Source of the DNA: Collinsella sp. AF02-46-1
GTDB taxonomy: Bacteria; Actinomycetota; Coriobacteriia; Coriobacteriales; Coriobacteriaceae
Direction: 5' to 3'
Length of the DNA: 64,000 nt
NCBI RefSeq assembly: GCF_003465825.1
Contig: NZ_QSBV01000004.1
Coordinates: forward strand, 62,001-126,000
Under the pieces are notes generated by a model. That model was not told the origin of the DNA. It made no database searches and saw only the letters and a program-made list of their open reading frames with translations. Positions within the stretch are counted from its first letter, which is position 1. Each line of letters starts with the position of its first letter. This document shows, one piece after another, positions 1 through 8,241 of this stretch. A program made the position numbers and the translations under genes.

Positions 1-35
1 GGGCCCTCTTTTTGTTGCCCTTGTATGTTCAGATT

Positions 36-160
36 GTTTACATACCGTTTAGGCTGATTTCTCTACCGTTTACGGGACTTTCGCGCTAAACTACTAAACA
101 AAAGAGTAAAACATTTAGTAAACAGAACAAAACGAAACATGCGTCTGTTTACTGAACATG
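36..160 (+). promoter_or_regulatory. Operator-rich promoter region of the isomerase/transketolase/kinase operon
   Basis: This AT-rich leader holds four GTTTAC/GTAAAC boxes (36-41, 68-73, 118-123, 147-152) within 120 bp. The 11-mer GTTTACTGAAC at 147-157 recurs as its exact reverse complement at 15541-15551, upstream of the second PTS gene. A block at 56-79 (GATTTCTCTACCG followed by TTTACGGGACT) has a close relative at 15462-15484. I infer shared binding by a sugar-responsive repressor. The protein is not identifiable from the sequence. Confidence 0.6.
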
Positions 161-179
161 TGATTAGGGGAGGACGTAC

Positions 180-1580
180 ATGGATAAGATCAAGCTCGGT
201 TTCGTGCCCACGCGCCGCAGCATCTTTAGCGCGCCGGACGCGATCAAGTATCGCGGCCTTACGGCTGATCGCCTGCGCGAGATCGGCGTCGACATCGTGG
301 ATATCGACGACATCAACGACGAGGGCCTGCTGTTCGACGACAGCCATATCGCGCCTATCGTCGAGAAGTTCCGCGCCGAGGGCGTCGATGGCATCATGCT
401 GTGCCACGCCAACTTTGGTACCGAGTACGTTTGCGCCCGCCTTGCCCGCGAGCTCGGTCTGCCCGTGCTGCTGTGGGGTCCGCGCGACGAGCGCCCCGAG
501 CCCGACGGCACCCGCCTGCGCGATAGCCAGTGCGGCCTGTTCGCCACCGGCAAGGTCCTGCGCCGCTTCCAGGTGCCCTTCACCTACATGACCAACTGCC
601 GCCTGACCGATCCCGAGTTCGAGCGCGGCGTCTGGGACTTTTTGGCCGTGTGCAACGTGGTCAAGACCTTCAAGCACACCCGTATTCTGCAGATGGCCAC
701 CCGTCCGTTCGACTTCTGGTCGACCATGTGCAACGAGGGCGAGCTGCTCGAGAAGTTCAACATCCAGCTTTCGCCCATCCCCATGACCGAGCTTGTCCAG
801 GCCGTGCGCGACGCCCAGGCCGACGAGCAGGCCATGGCAGCCATGCTCGCCCACATTGCCGACAGCTTTGAGATCTGCATCCCCGAGGATAAGGTCCCCG
901 CTGTGGCCGGTCTTGCCATCGCCATGAAGCGCTTGGTCGAGAAGTACGGTTGCAACGCCGGTGCCATCCAGTGCTGGAACGCCCTGCAGGACGAGTTGGG
1001 CATTATGCCCTGCGCCGCCAACGCCATCCTTAACGAGATGGGTATCCCCGTCGTGTGCGAGACAGATATCCACGGCGCCATCACCGCGCTGATGGTCGAG
1101 GCTGCCGATCTGGGCCGTCACCGCGGCATGTTCGCCGACTGGACCGTGCGTCATCCCGACAACGAGAACGGCGAGCTGCTGCAGCACTGTGGCCCCTGGC
1201 CCTGCAGCTGTGCGGCCGTCAAGCCCAAGCTCACCTACCCGCTGGCGTTCGATCACCCCGGCGCGCTGACGGCCGAGGCCAAGCACGGCGACCTCACCCT
1301 TGCCCGTTTTGACGGCGACAACGGCGAGTACTCGCTGCTGCTGGGCAATGCCCGCGGCATCGACGGCCCGGCCGGCATGGGCACCTACCTGTGGGTCGAG
1401 GTCGACAACCTCAAGCGCCTCGAGGCCAAGATCGTCGAGGGTCCCTACATCCACCACTGCGTCGCCATTCACGCCAACGTCGTGCCGGTGCTCTACGAGG
1501 CGTGCAAGTACATCGGCATTGCCCCCGACTTATACGACCCGATTGAAGAAGACGTCAAAGCCTACCTGCGAGGAGAGTAG
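180..1580 (+). CDS. L-fucose/L-arabinose isomerase-family sugar isomerase
   Basis: A 466-residue protein of the L-fucose/L-arabinose isomerase superfamily, cytosolic metal-dependent enzymes that interconvert aldoses and ketoses. It starts MDKIKLGFVPTRR and is preceded by a strong AGGGGAGGA ribosome site. The C-terminal half carries the family-like CETDIHGA segment, where the metal-binding acidic residues of FucI-type enzymes lie, and HHCVAIH near the end. Length fits the family. It is the first gene of a tight operon, ending two bases before the transketolase N-subunit start. The downstream transketolase and FGGY kinase suggest a pentose or related ketose route. The actual substrate cannot be read from the sequence. 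Confidence 0.8.
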   Translation: MDKIKLGFVPTRRSIFSAPDAIKYRGLTADRLREIGVDIVDIDDINDEGLLFDDSHIAPIVEKFRAEGVDGIMLCHANFGTEYVCARLARELGLPVLLWGPRDERPEPDGTRLRDSQCGLFATGKVLRRFQVPFTYMTNCRLTDPEFERGVWDFLAVCNVVKTFKHTRILQMATRPFDFWSTMCNEGELLEKFNIQLSPIPMTELVQAVRDAQADEQAMAAMLAHIADSFEICIPEDKVPAVAGLAIAMKRLVEKYGCNAGAIQCWNALQDELGIMPCAANAILNEMGIPVVCETDIHGAITALMVEAADLGRHRGMFADWTVRHPDNENGELLQHCGPWPCSCAAVKPKLTYPLAFDHPGALTAEAKHGDLTLARFDGDNGEYSLLLGNARGIDGPAGMGTYLWVEVDNLKRLEAKIVEGPYIHHCVAIHANVVPVLYEACKYIGIAPDLYDPIEEDVKAYLRGE

Positions 1581-1582
1581 AA

Positions 1583-2419
1583 ATGGCAACTATCGAAGAG
1601 CTTGAGTCCCTGCGTTGGGACCTTCGCCGCGATTGCGTCGATATCATCATGGCTGGCGCCGGCGGCCACATCGGCGGCGACATGTCGGTGATCGACGCCC
1701 TCATGACCCTCTACGCCAACCATCTCAACATTTCGCCCGAGACCGTCGACGATCCCAACCGCGATCGCTTCGTGCTCTCTAAGGGTCATGCCATGGAGGC
1801 CTACTACGCGGTGCTCTGCCACGAGGGCTATCTGGACCTCGATGACGTCAAGGCCCGCTTCTCCAAGTTCGGCAGCCCCTACATCGGTCACCCCAACAAC
1901 AAGCTCAAGGGCATCGAGATGAACTCGGGCTCGCTGGGTCACGGTCTGCCCGTGGCCGTGGGCATGGCGCTTGCCGGCAAGATGGACGGCCGCGACTACC
2001 GCGTCTGCACCATCATGGGCGACGGCGAGCTTGCCGAGGGCTCGGTCTGGGAGGGCGCTATGAGCGGCGGCAACTACCAGCTCGATAACCTGTGCGCGCT
2101 CGTGGACCGCAACCGCCTGCAGATCAGCGGCAGCACCGAGGACGTTATGAAGCAGGACTCGCAGGAGGAGCGCTGGGCCGCCTTCGGCTGGAACGTGCTC
2201 TCCATTCCGGGCAACGACGTCCAGGCCATCGACGCCGCGCTGACGCTGGCCGCCGAGACCAAGGGTAAGCCCACGGTCATCATCCTCAACACGGTGAAGG
2301 GCTACGGCTCGCCGGTTATGGAGGACAAGGCCTCCTGGCATCATCATCTGCCCAACGATGAGGAATATGCCCAGATCATCGCCGATTTCGCTGCCCATAA
2401 GGAGGCTATCAATGGCTAA
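1583..2419 (+). CDS. Transketolase, N-terminal (TPP-binding) subunit
   Basis: A 278-residue N-terminal half of a split transketolase. It has the thiamine-diphosphate motif starting GDGELAEGSVWEG and closing near DRNRLQ about 30 residues later, the GGHIGGDMS segment and the SKGHAMEAYYAVL segment typical of transketolase N subunits. A single-chain transketolase is about 650 residues, so this half must pair with the next gene product. It transfers two-carbon ketol units in the non-oxidative pentose phosphate pathway. It overlaps the following start codon by a few bases, which implies translational coupling. Placement in a sugar-isomerase operon suggests a dedicated catabolic transketolase. Confidence 0.92.
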   Translation: MATIEELESLRWDLRRDCVDIIMAGAGGHIGGDMSVIDALMTLYANHLNISPETVDDPNRDRFVLSKGHAMEAYYAVLCHEGYLDLDDVKARFSKFGSPYIGHPNNKLKGIEMNSGSLGHGLPVAVGMALAGKMDGRDYRVCTIMGDGELAEGSVWEGAMSGGNYQLDNLCALVDRNRLQISGSTEDVMKQDSQEERWAAFGWNVLSIPGNDVQAIDAALTLAAETKGKPTVIILNTVKGYGSPVMEDKASWHHHLPNDEEYAQIIADFAAHKEAING

Positions 2420-3350
2420 CAAGATCGCCAACCGCAAGGTTATCTGCGACACGCTGCTCGAGGCCGCCGCAACTGACAAAGACATCGTCGTCCTGTGCTC
2501 CGACTCCCGCGGCTCCGCATCGCTCACGCCGTTCTTCGATCAGTATCCCCAGCAGTCCATTGAGGTCGGCATTGCCGAGCAGGACCTGGTGAGCATCGCC
2601 GCCGGCATGGCCTCGTGCGGCAAGAAGGCCTGGGCCGCCTCGCCGGCGTCCTTTGTGACCACGCGTTCGTATGAGCAGTGCAAGGTCGACGTCTCGTACT
2701 CCAACACCAACGTCAAGCTCATCGGCATCTCGGGCGGCGTGTCCTATGGCGCCCTGGGTATGAGCCACCACTCCGCGCAGGATATCGCCGCCATGAGCGC
2801 GATTCCCAACATGCGCGTGTATCTGCCGAGCGACCGCTTCCAGACCGCCGAGCTTGTGCGCGCCCTGGTAGCCGACAACAAGCCGGCCTACATCCGCGTG
2901 GGGCGCAACCCGGTCGAGGACGTGTACGCCGAGGGCGAGTGCCCGTTCCAGATGGATCGCGCCACCTGGGTGCGTCGCGGCACCGATGTGACGCTTGTCG
3001 CCACCGGTGAGATGGTCCGCCATGCCGTGGACGCCGCCGATTTGCTGGCCGAGCAGGGAATCTCGGCAACGGTGCTCGACATGTACTGCGTCAAGCCACT
3101 CGACGCCGAGGCCGTGATCGAGGCCGCCGGTACCACGCGTGCCGTCGTGACGGTCGAGGAGCACAGCCCCTTCGGCGGCCTGGGTTCCATGGTCGCGCAG
3201 GTCGTGGGCGAGCATTGCCCGCGTCCGGTTAAGTGCCTGAGTCTACCCGATGCGCCGGCCATCACCGGTACGAGCCCCGAGGTCTTTGCGCACTACGGCC
3301 TGACGGGCGAGGGAATCGCCAAGACGGTCGCCGAGTTCCTCGGCAACTAG
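2412..3350 (+). CDS. Transketolase, C-terminal subunit
   Basis: A 312-residue C-terminal half of the split transketolase, with pyrimidine-binding and C-terminal domains. Diagnostic stretches are VGIAEQDLVSIAAGMA, the site of the catalytic Glu that activates thiamine diphosphate, and VEEHSPFGGLGSMVA. An upstream in-frame ATG at 2358 is rejected because it lies deep in the previous gene. The ATG at 2412 follows AAGGAGG at a proper distance and gives MANKIANRKVICD. It overlaps the end of the N subunit and must assemble with it. After the stop comes a structured palindromic repeat (3359-3474). Confidence 0.92.
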   Translation: MANKIANRKVICDTLLEAAATDKDIVVLCSDSRGSASLTPFFDQYPQQSIEVGIAEQDLVSIAAGMASCGKKAWAASPASFVTTRSYEQCKVDVSYSNTNVKLIGISGGVSYGALGMSHHSAQDIAAMSAIPNMRVYLPSDRFQTAELVRALVADNKPAYIRVGRNPVEDVYAEGECPFQMDRATWVRRGTDVTLVATGEMVRHAVDAADLLAEQGISATVLDMYCVKPLDAEAVIEAAGTTRAVVTVEEHSPFGGLGSMVAQVVGEHCPRPVKCLSLPDAPAITGTSPEVFAHYGLTGEGIAKTVAEFLGN

Positions 3351-3358
3351 TAGAAACA

Positions 3359-3474
3359 GACGCTGCGCGGCCGCCAAGCACCGCACCTTGCCGTTCAAAC
3401 CGTCGCTTGCGTACACAAAGTACGCGGCGGCCCTCTTTCACGGCGATCTGCGGCACTTGACGACCGCTCGCTCC
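3359..3474 (+). repeat. Composite palindromic intergenic repeat, copy 1 (GACGCTGCGCG family)
   Basis: Begins GACGCTGCGCGG and ends near CCGCTCGCTCC. Inside, CAAGCACCGCA faces TGCGGCACTTG, and a hairpin has GCGTAC and GTACGC arms. Related copies lie at 22695-22848, 24764-24912 and 31741-31890. This copy lacks the small leading hairpin of the other three. Arm sequences differ between copies while the pairing is retained. Confidence 0.7.
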
Positions 3475-3524
3475 TTGTCCGTCGGGTTTTAGTTTTTGAA
3501 TCGACGGGGGAGACAGGAGAGTAC

Positions 3525-5015
3525 ATGAGCAAATACATCATCGGAATCGATCAATCCACGCAGGGTACCAAGGCGCTGCTGGTGGACGAGGGCGGCCATT
3601 TGATTCATCGTGCCGATCGCCCGCATCGCCAGATTGTCAACGAGGCCGGCTGGGTGAGCCATGATCCAGCCGAGATCGCCGCTAACGTGCTGGCCGTGGC
3701 ACGCGCCGTGGTGGAGGAGACCGGGGTCGATCCGGCCGACGTCGCCGGCATCGGCATCTCCAATCAGCGCGAGACCACCGTTGCCTGGAGGCGCACGACG
3801 GGCGAGCCGCTGTGCGACGCCGTGGTGTGGCAGTGCGCCCGCGCCCGTGAGCTGTGCGACGAGCTGGCCGCGCGCGAGGGTGTGGCCGAGCTGGTGCGCG
3901 ACACGACGGGTCTGGTACTCTCGCCCTACTATCCGGCGGGCAAGATGGCTTGGATTCTCGCGAACGTTCCCACGGCTGCCGAGGCCGCGGCGGCAGGCGA
4001 GCTGTGTCTGGGCACCATCGATGCCTGGGTGGTTTGGACGCTCACGGGCGGCGCGGAGTTCCGCTGCGACTGGTCTAACGCCAGCCGCACACAACTCTTT
4101 GACCTGCGCCGTGGCTGCTGGAGTGAGCCGGTGTGTGAGGCCTTTGGCGTCGATCCTGCCTGCCTGCCGCAGGTGACCGACTCCGATGGCATGTTCGGCA
4201 CGACGGATCTGGGCGGCTTTTTGCCGGCGCCCGTGCCCATTCACGGTGTGCTCGGCGACAGCCATGCCGCCTTGTTTGCCCAGGGCTGCCACAGCCGCGG
4301 CATGGCCAAGGCGACCTATGGCACCGGCAGCTCGGTCATGATGAACGTCGGCGTCGAGTTCGTTGCCAGCTCGCACGGGCTTTCGAGCTCGCTTGCGTGG
4401 CGTATGGACGGCGTGACCGAGTATGTGCTCGAGGGCAACGTGAGCTACGCCGGCGCCGTCAAGACGTGGCTGCGCGACGACCTGGAGCTCATCAACAATC
4501 CCGAGGAAGTCACCGACCTGTGCTACGCCGCCAATCCGGCGAGCCGTGTCTACCTTGTGCCGGCGTTCACTGGCCTGGGCGCGCCGCACTGGGCGAGCGA
4601 TGCCGAGGGCTGCGTCTTTGGCATGACGCGCACCACGGGCCGTGCGGAGTTCGTAAAGGCCGCCGATGAGTCGATCGCCTATCAGATCTTCGACGTCATC
4701 GATGCGATGGTCGAGGATTCGGGTGCGGCGCTGGCCGAGCTTCGTGTTGACGGCGGTCCCACGCGCGACGCGTACCTGATGCAGTTTGAGAGCGACTTGG
4801 TTGGCTCGCCCATCCGCATCGCGAGCAACGACGAGATGAGCGGCCTGGGTGCGGCCTGGGCCTGCGGCATTGCGCTGGGCATGTACACGCGCGATGTCGT
4901 CGACGTCTACGGCGCCCGCGACATCGTGGAGCCTGCCATGCCTGCCGACGTGCGAGCCAAAAAGATCGCCGGCTGGCGCCATGCCGTGAAATCTACAATC
5001 GCGTACACCGCCTAG
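3525..5015 (+). CDS. FGGY-family carbohydrate kinase, glycerol kinase-like
   Basis: A 496-residue member of the FGGY sugar/polyol kinases, ATP-dependent cytosolic enzymes. The N-terminal MSKYIIGIDQSTQGTKALL is the phosphate-1 motif of the actin-like ATPase fold. SNQRETT and YGTGSSVMMN match the glycerol/xylulokinase type, and the C-terminal adenosine motif appears as DEMSGLGAAWACG. Overall it is closest in appearance to glycerol kinase. The isomerase-transketolase context makes a ketose kinase equally reasonable, because xylulose- or ribulose-type products would feed transketolase. RBS GGGGGAGACAGGAG precedes the ATG. It sits 174 bp after the transketolase, separated by a palindromic repeat. 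Confidence 0.8.
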   Translation: MSKYIIGIDQSTQGTKALLVDEGGHLIHRADRPHRQIVNEAGWVSHDPAEIAANVLAVARAVVEETGVDPADVAGIGISNQRETTVAWRRTTGEPLCDAVVWQCARARELCDELAAREGVAELVRDTTGLVLSPYYPAGKMAWILANVPTAAEAAAAGELCLGTIDAWVVWTLTGGAEFRCDWSNASRTQLFDLRRGCWSEPVCEAFGVDPACLPQVTDSDGMFGTTDLGGFLPAPVPIHGVLGDSHAALFAQGCHSRGMAKATYGTGSSVMMNVGVEFVASSHGLSSSLAWRMDGVTEYVLEGNVSYAGAVKTWLRDDLELINNPEEVTDLCYAANPASRVYLVPAFTGLGAPHWASDAEGCVFGMTRTTGRAEFVKAADESIAYQIFDVIDAMVEDSGAALAELRVDGGPTRDAYLMQFESDLVGSPIRIASNDEMSGLGAAWACGIALGMYTRDVVDVYGARDIVEPAMPADVRAKKIAGWRHAVKSTIAYTA

Positions 5016-5029
5016 CATGATTATTCTGA

Positions 5030-5060
5030 GACGGGGATTAAAAACTCATTGATCCCCGTC
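5030..5060 (+). terminator. Hairpin after the FGGY kinase
   Basis: GACGGGGAT and ATCCCCGTC form a stem just after the kinase stop. It overlaps a second, larger inverted repeat (5072-5146) that contains a T-run. Confidence 0.6.
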
Positions 5061-5066
5061 CCGGGC

Positions 5067-5146
5067 AGCTCATTTGGGACGGGGCTTTTTTGACTGGTAT
5101 GATTGGTGCGACCATTCGAACCAGCTAAAAGAGCCCCGTCCCAAAT
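5067..5146 (+). terminator. Terminator-like inverted repeat before luxS, with a dispersed copy
   Basis: ATTTGGGACGGGGCT (5072-5086), followed by six T, pairs with AGCCCCGTCCCAAAT (5132-5146). The 25 bp at 5067-5091 recurs exactly at 61142-61166. The outer pairing spans about 75 bp and reaches into the luxS leader. Confidence 0.6.
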
Positions 5147-5167
5147 TGACTACCGAGAGGAACTGCC

Positions 5168-5656
5168 ATGGAGCGCATTGCAAGTTTTTCCGTTGACCAT
5201 CTGCTGCTTGAGCCCGGCGTGTATGTGAGCCGCATCGACCGCGATCCGGCGACCGGCGCCGCCGTCACCACCTTTGACCTGCGCCTGACCACGCCCAACA
5301 AGGAGCCAGTCATGAACACGGCCGAGTGCCACACCATTGAGCATCTGGGCGCCACCTTCCTTCGCAACCATGCCGAGTGGTCGAGCCGTATCGTCTACTT
5401 TGGGCCCATGGGCTGCCGCACGGGCTTTTACCTCGTCGTTTTTGGTGAGCTGACGAGCGAGGAAATCTTGCCGCTTGTGCGTGAGCTGTTCGAGTTTGTT
5501 GCTGGCTTTGAGGGCGATATCCCCGGCGCTGCTCCCGAGGAGTGCGGCAACTACCTGGACCAGAACCTCCCCATGGCCAACTGGCTTGCGCGTCGTTATC
5601 TCGACCGCGACCTGGCCGATATCGACGAGAAGCACCTGCACTATCAGCAGGCATAG
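5168..5656 (+). CDS. luxS: S-ribosylhomocysteine lyase LuxS
   Basis: A 162-residue LuxS. It cleaves S-ribosylhomocysteine to homocysteine and DPD, the precursor of autoinducer-2, in the cytosolic activated-methyl cycle. The metal ligands are visible: His55 and His59 in the HTIEH motif and Cys126 in the EECGNY motif. The catalytic Cys83 lies in MGCRTGFY. Length matches the family. The RBS is GAGAGGAACTGCC before ATG. It appears monocistronic: terminator-like repeats lie upstream, and a different, lower-GC segment begins downstream. No other methionine-cycle gene is adjacent, and no SAM riboswitch is recognisable in the 150-bp leader. Confidence 0.97.
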   Translation: MERIASFSVDHLLLEPGVYVSRIDRDPATGAAVTTFDLRLTTPNKEPVMNTAECHTIEHLGATFLRNHAEWSSRIVYFGPMGCRTGFYLVVFGELTSEEILPLVRELFEFVAGFEGDIPGAAPEECGNYLDQNLPMANWLARRYLDRDLADIDEKHLHYQQA

Positions 5657-5765
5657 GGCCGCCCTCTGCCTCCAAACCGTTCACACGGAGATATCGACCG
5701 TTTAACTGTTTAGAAGTGTTTATTCGAGGTCATTAGCACTAGCTCGCTTAAACTAGTCCTCAGAG

Positions 5766-5842
5766 TGATATTCAGGCAAGGCTCCTGAAGCAGCATCTGT
5801 CGACATTGATTGTCGGATTCTGCTTCGGGAGCCTTGTTCTGT
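5766..5842 (+). promoter_or_regulatory. Leader terminator, candidate antiterminator target of the BglG protein
   Basis: AAGGCTCCTGAAGCAG (5778-5793) pairs with CTGCTTCGGGAGCCTT (5820-5835), with an inner CGACA/TGTCG stem, followed by GTTCTGTTT. It ends 16 bases before the start of a BglG-type antiterminator gene. The bases just upstream, GATATTCAGGCAAGG, overlap the left arm as a RAT site would. The role is inferred from position and geometry. Confidence 0.55.
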
Positions 5843-5857
5843 TTAGGGGGGGGACAC

Positions 5858-6697
5858 ATGGAAATTGTTAAACGAATTAATACCAGCGCTGTCCTCTGCG
5901 TCGATGGAAATGGCAGACAGTTGGTTGCATTCGGCCGTGGTCTGGGGTTTAAGAATGTCGGAGACGAGGTCCCTCTTTCGGAGATTCAACGAACGTTTTA
6001 TAACGTTAGCTCTCGCTACATCGCTCTCGTTGACGAGGTCCCCGACGAGCTTCTCGAGCTTACCTCGGATGTTATTGATATGTCGACAGGTTTGCTGTCT
6101 TATGAGGTGAGCCCTAATTTGCCGTTTATCCTTGCGGACCATATCGCGTATGCGGTTAAGCGCAAAGAGCAAAATATCGTTGTCCGCATGCCTTTATCGT
6201 TTGATGTCCGCCAACAATATCCCGTCGAATTTAGAATCGGCGAGTATGCACTTAAGATAATCAGGAAACGTCTTAACGTTAGGCTTCCAGCTCATGAGGC
6301 AGTTGGAATTGCCATGGCGTTTATCAATAACATGGCCGATTCGGACTCATGCGAAGTAGTTAAAGAGTTTAGCGCGGATATCTACGATCGTGTTCTGGAG
6401 GAGTCAACCGTTGCTGTTGAAAATCGGCTTGGCATTCAAGTTGATCGGGAAGGTTTCGATTACGCAAGGTTCGCAACCCATCTTCAGTACTTATTCAATA
6501 GGTTGAACTCTGGCGAAAGCATCGTGAGCGACAACCGCAAGATGTACCTCTCGCTCAAAAAAGAATATCCGGTGGCATCAATGTGCGCCGATGATATTGC
6601 TTCTGTTCTCAGCCGACTGACGGGGCGGGAACTTATAGACGAAGAAAGACTCTACCTCATGATGCACATCAATCGAATTGCATCGAAAACAAGGTAA
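5858..6697 (+). CDS. BglG/LicT-family transcription antiterminator
   Basis: A 279-residue RNA-binding antiterminator. The N-terminal co-antiterminator domain starts MEIVKRINTSAVLCVDGNG, followed by two PTS regulation domains (about residues 65-170 and 170-279) with conserved histidines such as those in ADHIAYAVKR and LPAHEAVGIAM. A longer ORF begins at 5810, but the start at 5858 follows AGGGGGGGGA and begins exactly at the domain. Proteins of this kind bind a RAT sequence and stop leader termination when sugar is present. EII phosphorylation controls their activity. The adjacent downstream PTS EIIBC is the likely partner. Base composition is clearly lower in GC than neighbouring genes. Confidence 0.92.
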   Translation: MEIVKRINTSAVLCVDGNGRQLVAFGRGLGFKNVGDEVPLSEIQRTFYNVSSRYIALVDEVPDELLELTSDVIDMSTGLLSYEVSPNLPFILADHIAYAVKRKEQNIVVRMPLSFDVRQQYPVEFRIGEYALKIIRKRLNVRLPAHEAVGIAMAFINNMADSDSCEVVKEFSADIYDRVLEESTVAVENRLGIQVDREGFDYARFATHLQYLFNRLNSGESIVSDNRKMYLSLKKEYPVASMCADDIASVLSRLTGRELIDEERLYLMMHINRIASKTR

Positions 6698-6765
6698 TTA
6701 GTTGGCAAAGGCGCGCGCTTTGCTGATGGTTACATATAAAACTCAACATGGGAGAAATGGTATTT

Positions 6766-8136
6766 ATGGCAGATACAACCAAGCTCGCTGCCGAGATTCT
6801 CGAGATGGTGGGCGGCGCAGACAACGTTACATTTGTAGCTCACTGCATGACTCGTTTAAGGTTCAACCTTAAGGACGAAAGCATCGTAGACGATGCAAAA
6901 GTCAAGGCGATTGATGGCGTGATCGACATTCGCCATTCCGCGGGGCAATATCAGGTGATTGTGGGACCTAAGGTCGATAAGGTCTATGAAATCGTTGCCA
7001 AGGAAACCGGGATTGATGCCGGAGATTCCGAGGCAAGCGAAGGAGAGACTAAGGGCTTTCTGGGAAAGCTAATGAAGCTCATCAGCGGCATCATGATGCC
7101 CGTTCTTCCTGCCTTGATCGCATGCGGAATGATAAACGCCGTCCTTAGTATTCTGACGACGGCGGGTGCTGTTTCCGCCGAGAGCGGAATATACACTCTG
7201 CTGTACGGCATGGGAAATGCCTGCATGTATTTTCTGCCCGTTCTTGTCGGATCATCTGCTGCTCAGTTCTTTGGAACCGATCGATATATCGGTGCGGTAC
7301 TCGGTGCAATCCTGATTTATCCGACTTTCGTTGCTGCGGCCGGAGCGGGCGATGCGCTGGATTTGCTCGGCATGAAGTTCACAATGGTGAGCTATTCCTC
7401 CACGGTGTTTCCTGCTATCGTGGCGGCTTGGTTCGCATCCGTTCTTAATAAGTGGCTGCGGGCGGTTCTTCCCGATGTTGTGGCATTTGCGCTCGTCCCG
7501 TTCCTGACGGTTGCTGTTGCCGCCCCCGTCTCGCTCCTTGTGATCGGCCCCGTTATTCAGCAGGCGAGCTCTTTGCTTGCGACTGCAGTGCTGGCGGTCT
7601 ATCAGTTCAGCCCCGTCCTTTGCGGCGTTATTCTCGGGCCGATATTCGGTCTCGTTATGATCCCCCTTGGACTCCATTGGGCCCTGATCGTGCTTTCCAT
7701 CAACAATATTATGACCGTCGGCTCCGATCCTATCCTTGGACTTCTCTGCTGCAGCATGGGTGTTGTCGGCGCTTGTTTGGCGTTTGCCCTCCGCTCGAAG
7801 GACCCGAGTGAAAAGAGTCTTGGGTTCAGCTGTGCCATTACGGGCTTTTTCGGGATTACGGAACCGGCGCTGTACGGCATCATCTTGGAGCACAAGAAGA
7901 TCATTATCGCTTCCATGGTCGCCGGAGCAATCAGTGCTGTTATCCCGGCGATTTTCAACACCTGTACGTTCGTTATGACGTCGAGCGGCATTTTTAGCTT
8001 CCCCGGTTATATGGATCCTTCTGGTGATATGAGCAGCCTCATCGGCGCAATTCTTTGCAATGTCGTCGGTTTAATTCTTAACTTCGTTCTCGTTTACATC
8101 CTGTATCGCCCTGATGAAGAGGCAGTAGTGGAGTAG
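6766..8136 (+). CDS. PTS EIIBC component, beta-glucoside/sucrose type
   Basis: A 456-residue membrane permease of the glucose superfamily. The N-terminal EIIB domain (about 1-90) has the phosphorylated Cys27 in AHCMTRLRF. It is followed by a linker and an EIIC domain with about ten membrane spans, including the GITEPALYG motif. There is no EIIA domain, so it needs a separate EIIA, for which the orphan at 30411 is the only candidate in the window. An ATG at 6748 exists, but GGGAGAA nine bases ahead of 6766 favours MADTTKLA. It follows the antiterminator by about 70 bp and probably shares its transcript. Substrate is not resolved; a beta-glucoside or similar disaccharide is likely. Confidence 0.9.
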   Translation: MADTTKLAAEILEMVGGADNVTFVAHCMTRLRFNLKDESIVDDAKVKAIDGVIDIRHSAGQYQVIVGPKVDKVYEIVAKETGIDAGDSEASEGETKGFLGKLMKLISGIMMPVLPALIACGMINAVLSILTTAGAVSAESGIYTLLYGMGNACMYFLPVLVGSSAAQFFGTDRYIGAVLGAILIYPTFVAAAGAGDALDLLGMKFTMVSYSSTVFPAIVAAWFASVLNKWLRAVLPDVVAFALVPFLTVAVAAPVSLLVIGPVIQQASSLLATAVLAVYQFSPVLCGVILGPIFGLVMIPLGLHWALIVLSINNIMTVGSDPILGLLCCSMGVVGACLAFALRSKDPSEKSLGFSCAITGFFGITEPALYGIILEHKKIIIASMVAGAISAVIPAIFNTCTFVMTSSGIFSFPGYMDPSGDMSSLIGAILCNVVGLILNFVLVYILYRPDEEAVVE

Positions 8137-8186
8137 ACAATTATTTGGGATGTAAGCTGCCGAAAACCCCGCGGCAGATTGCATGT

Positions 8187-8228
8187 GGTGGGCTTGCCGT
8201 TGATTCACGCGAGCCCACCCTCATTTTT
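8187..8228 (+). terminator. Intrinsic terminator after PTS EIIBC
   Basis: GGTGGGCTTGC (8187-8197) pairs with GCGAGCCCACC (8209-8219) and is followed by CTCATTTTT. It lies directly before the esterase RBS, so esterase expression may depend on read-through. Confidence 0.65.
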
Positions 8229-8241
8229 GGAGTGACTAGCT

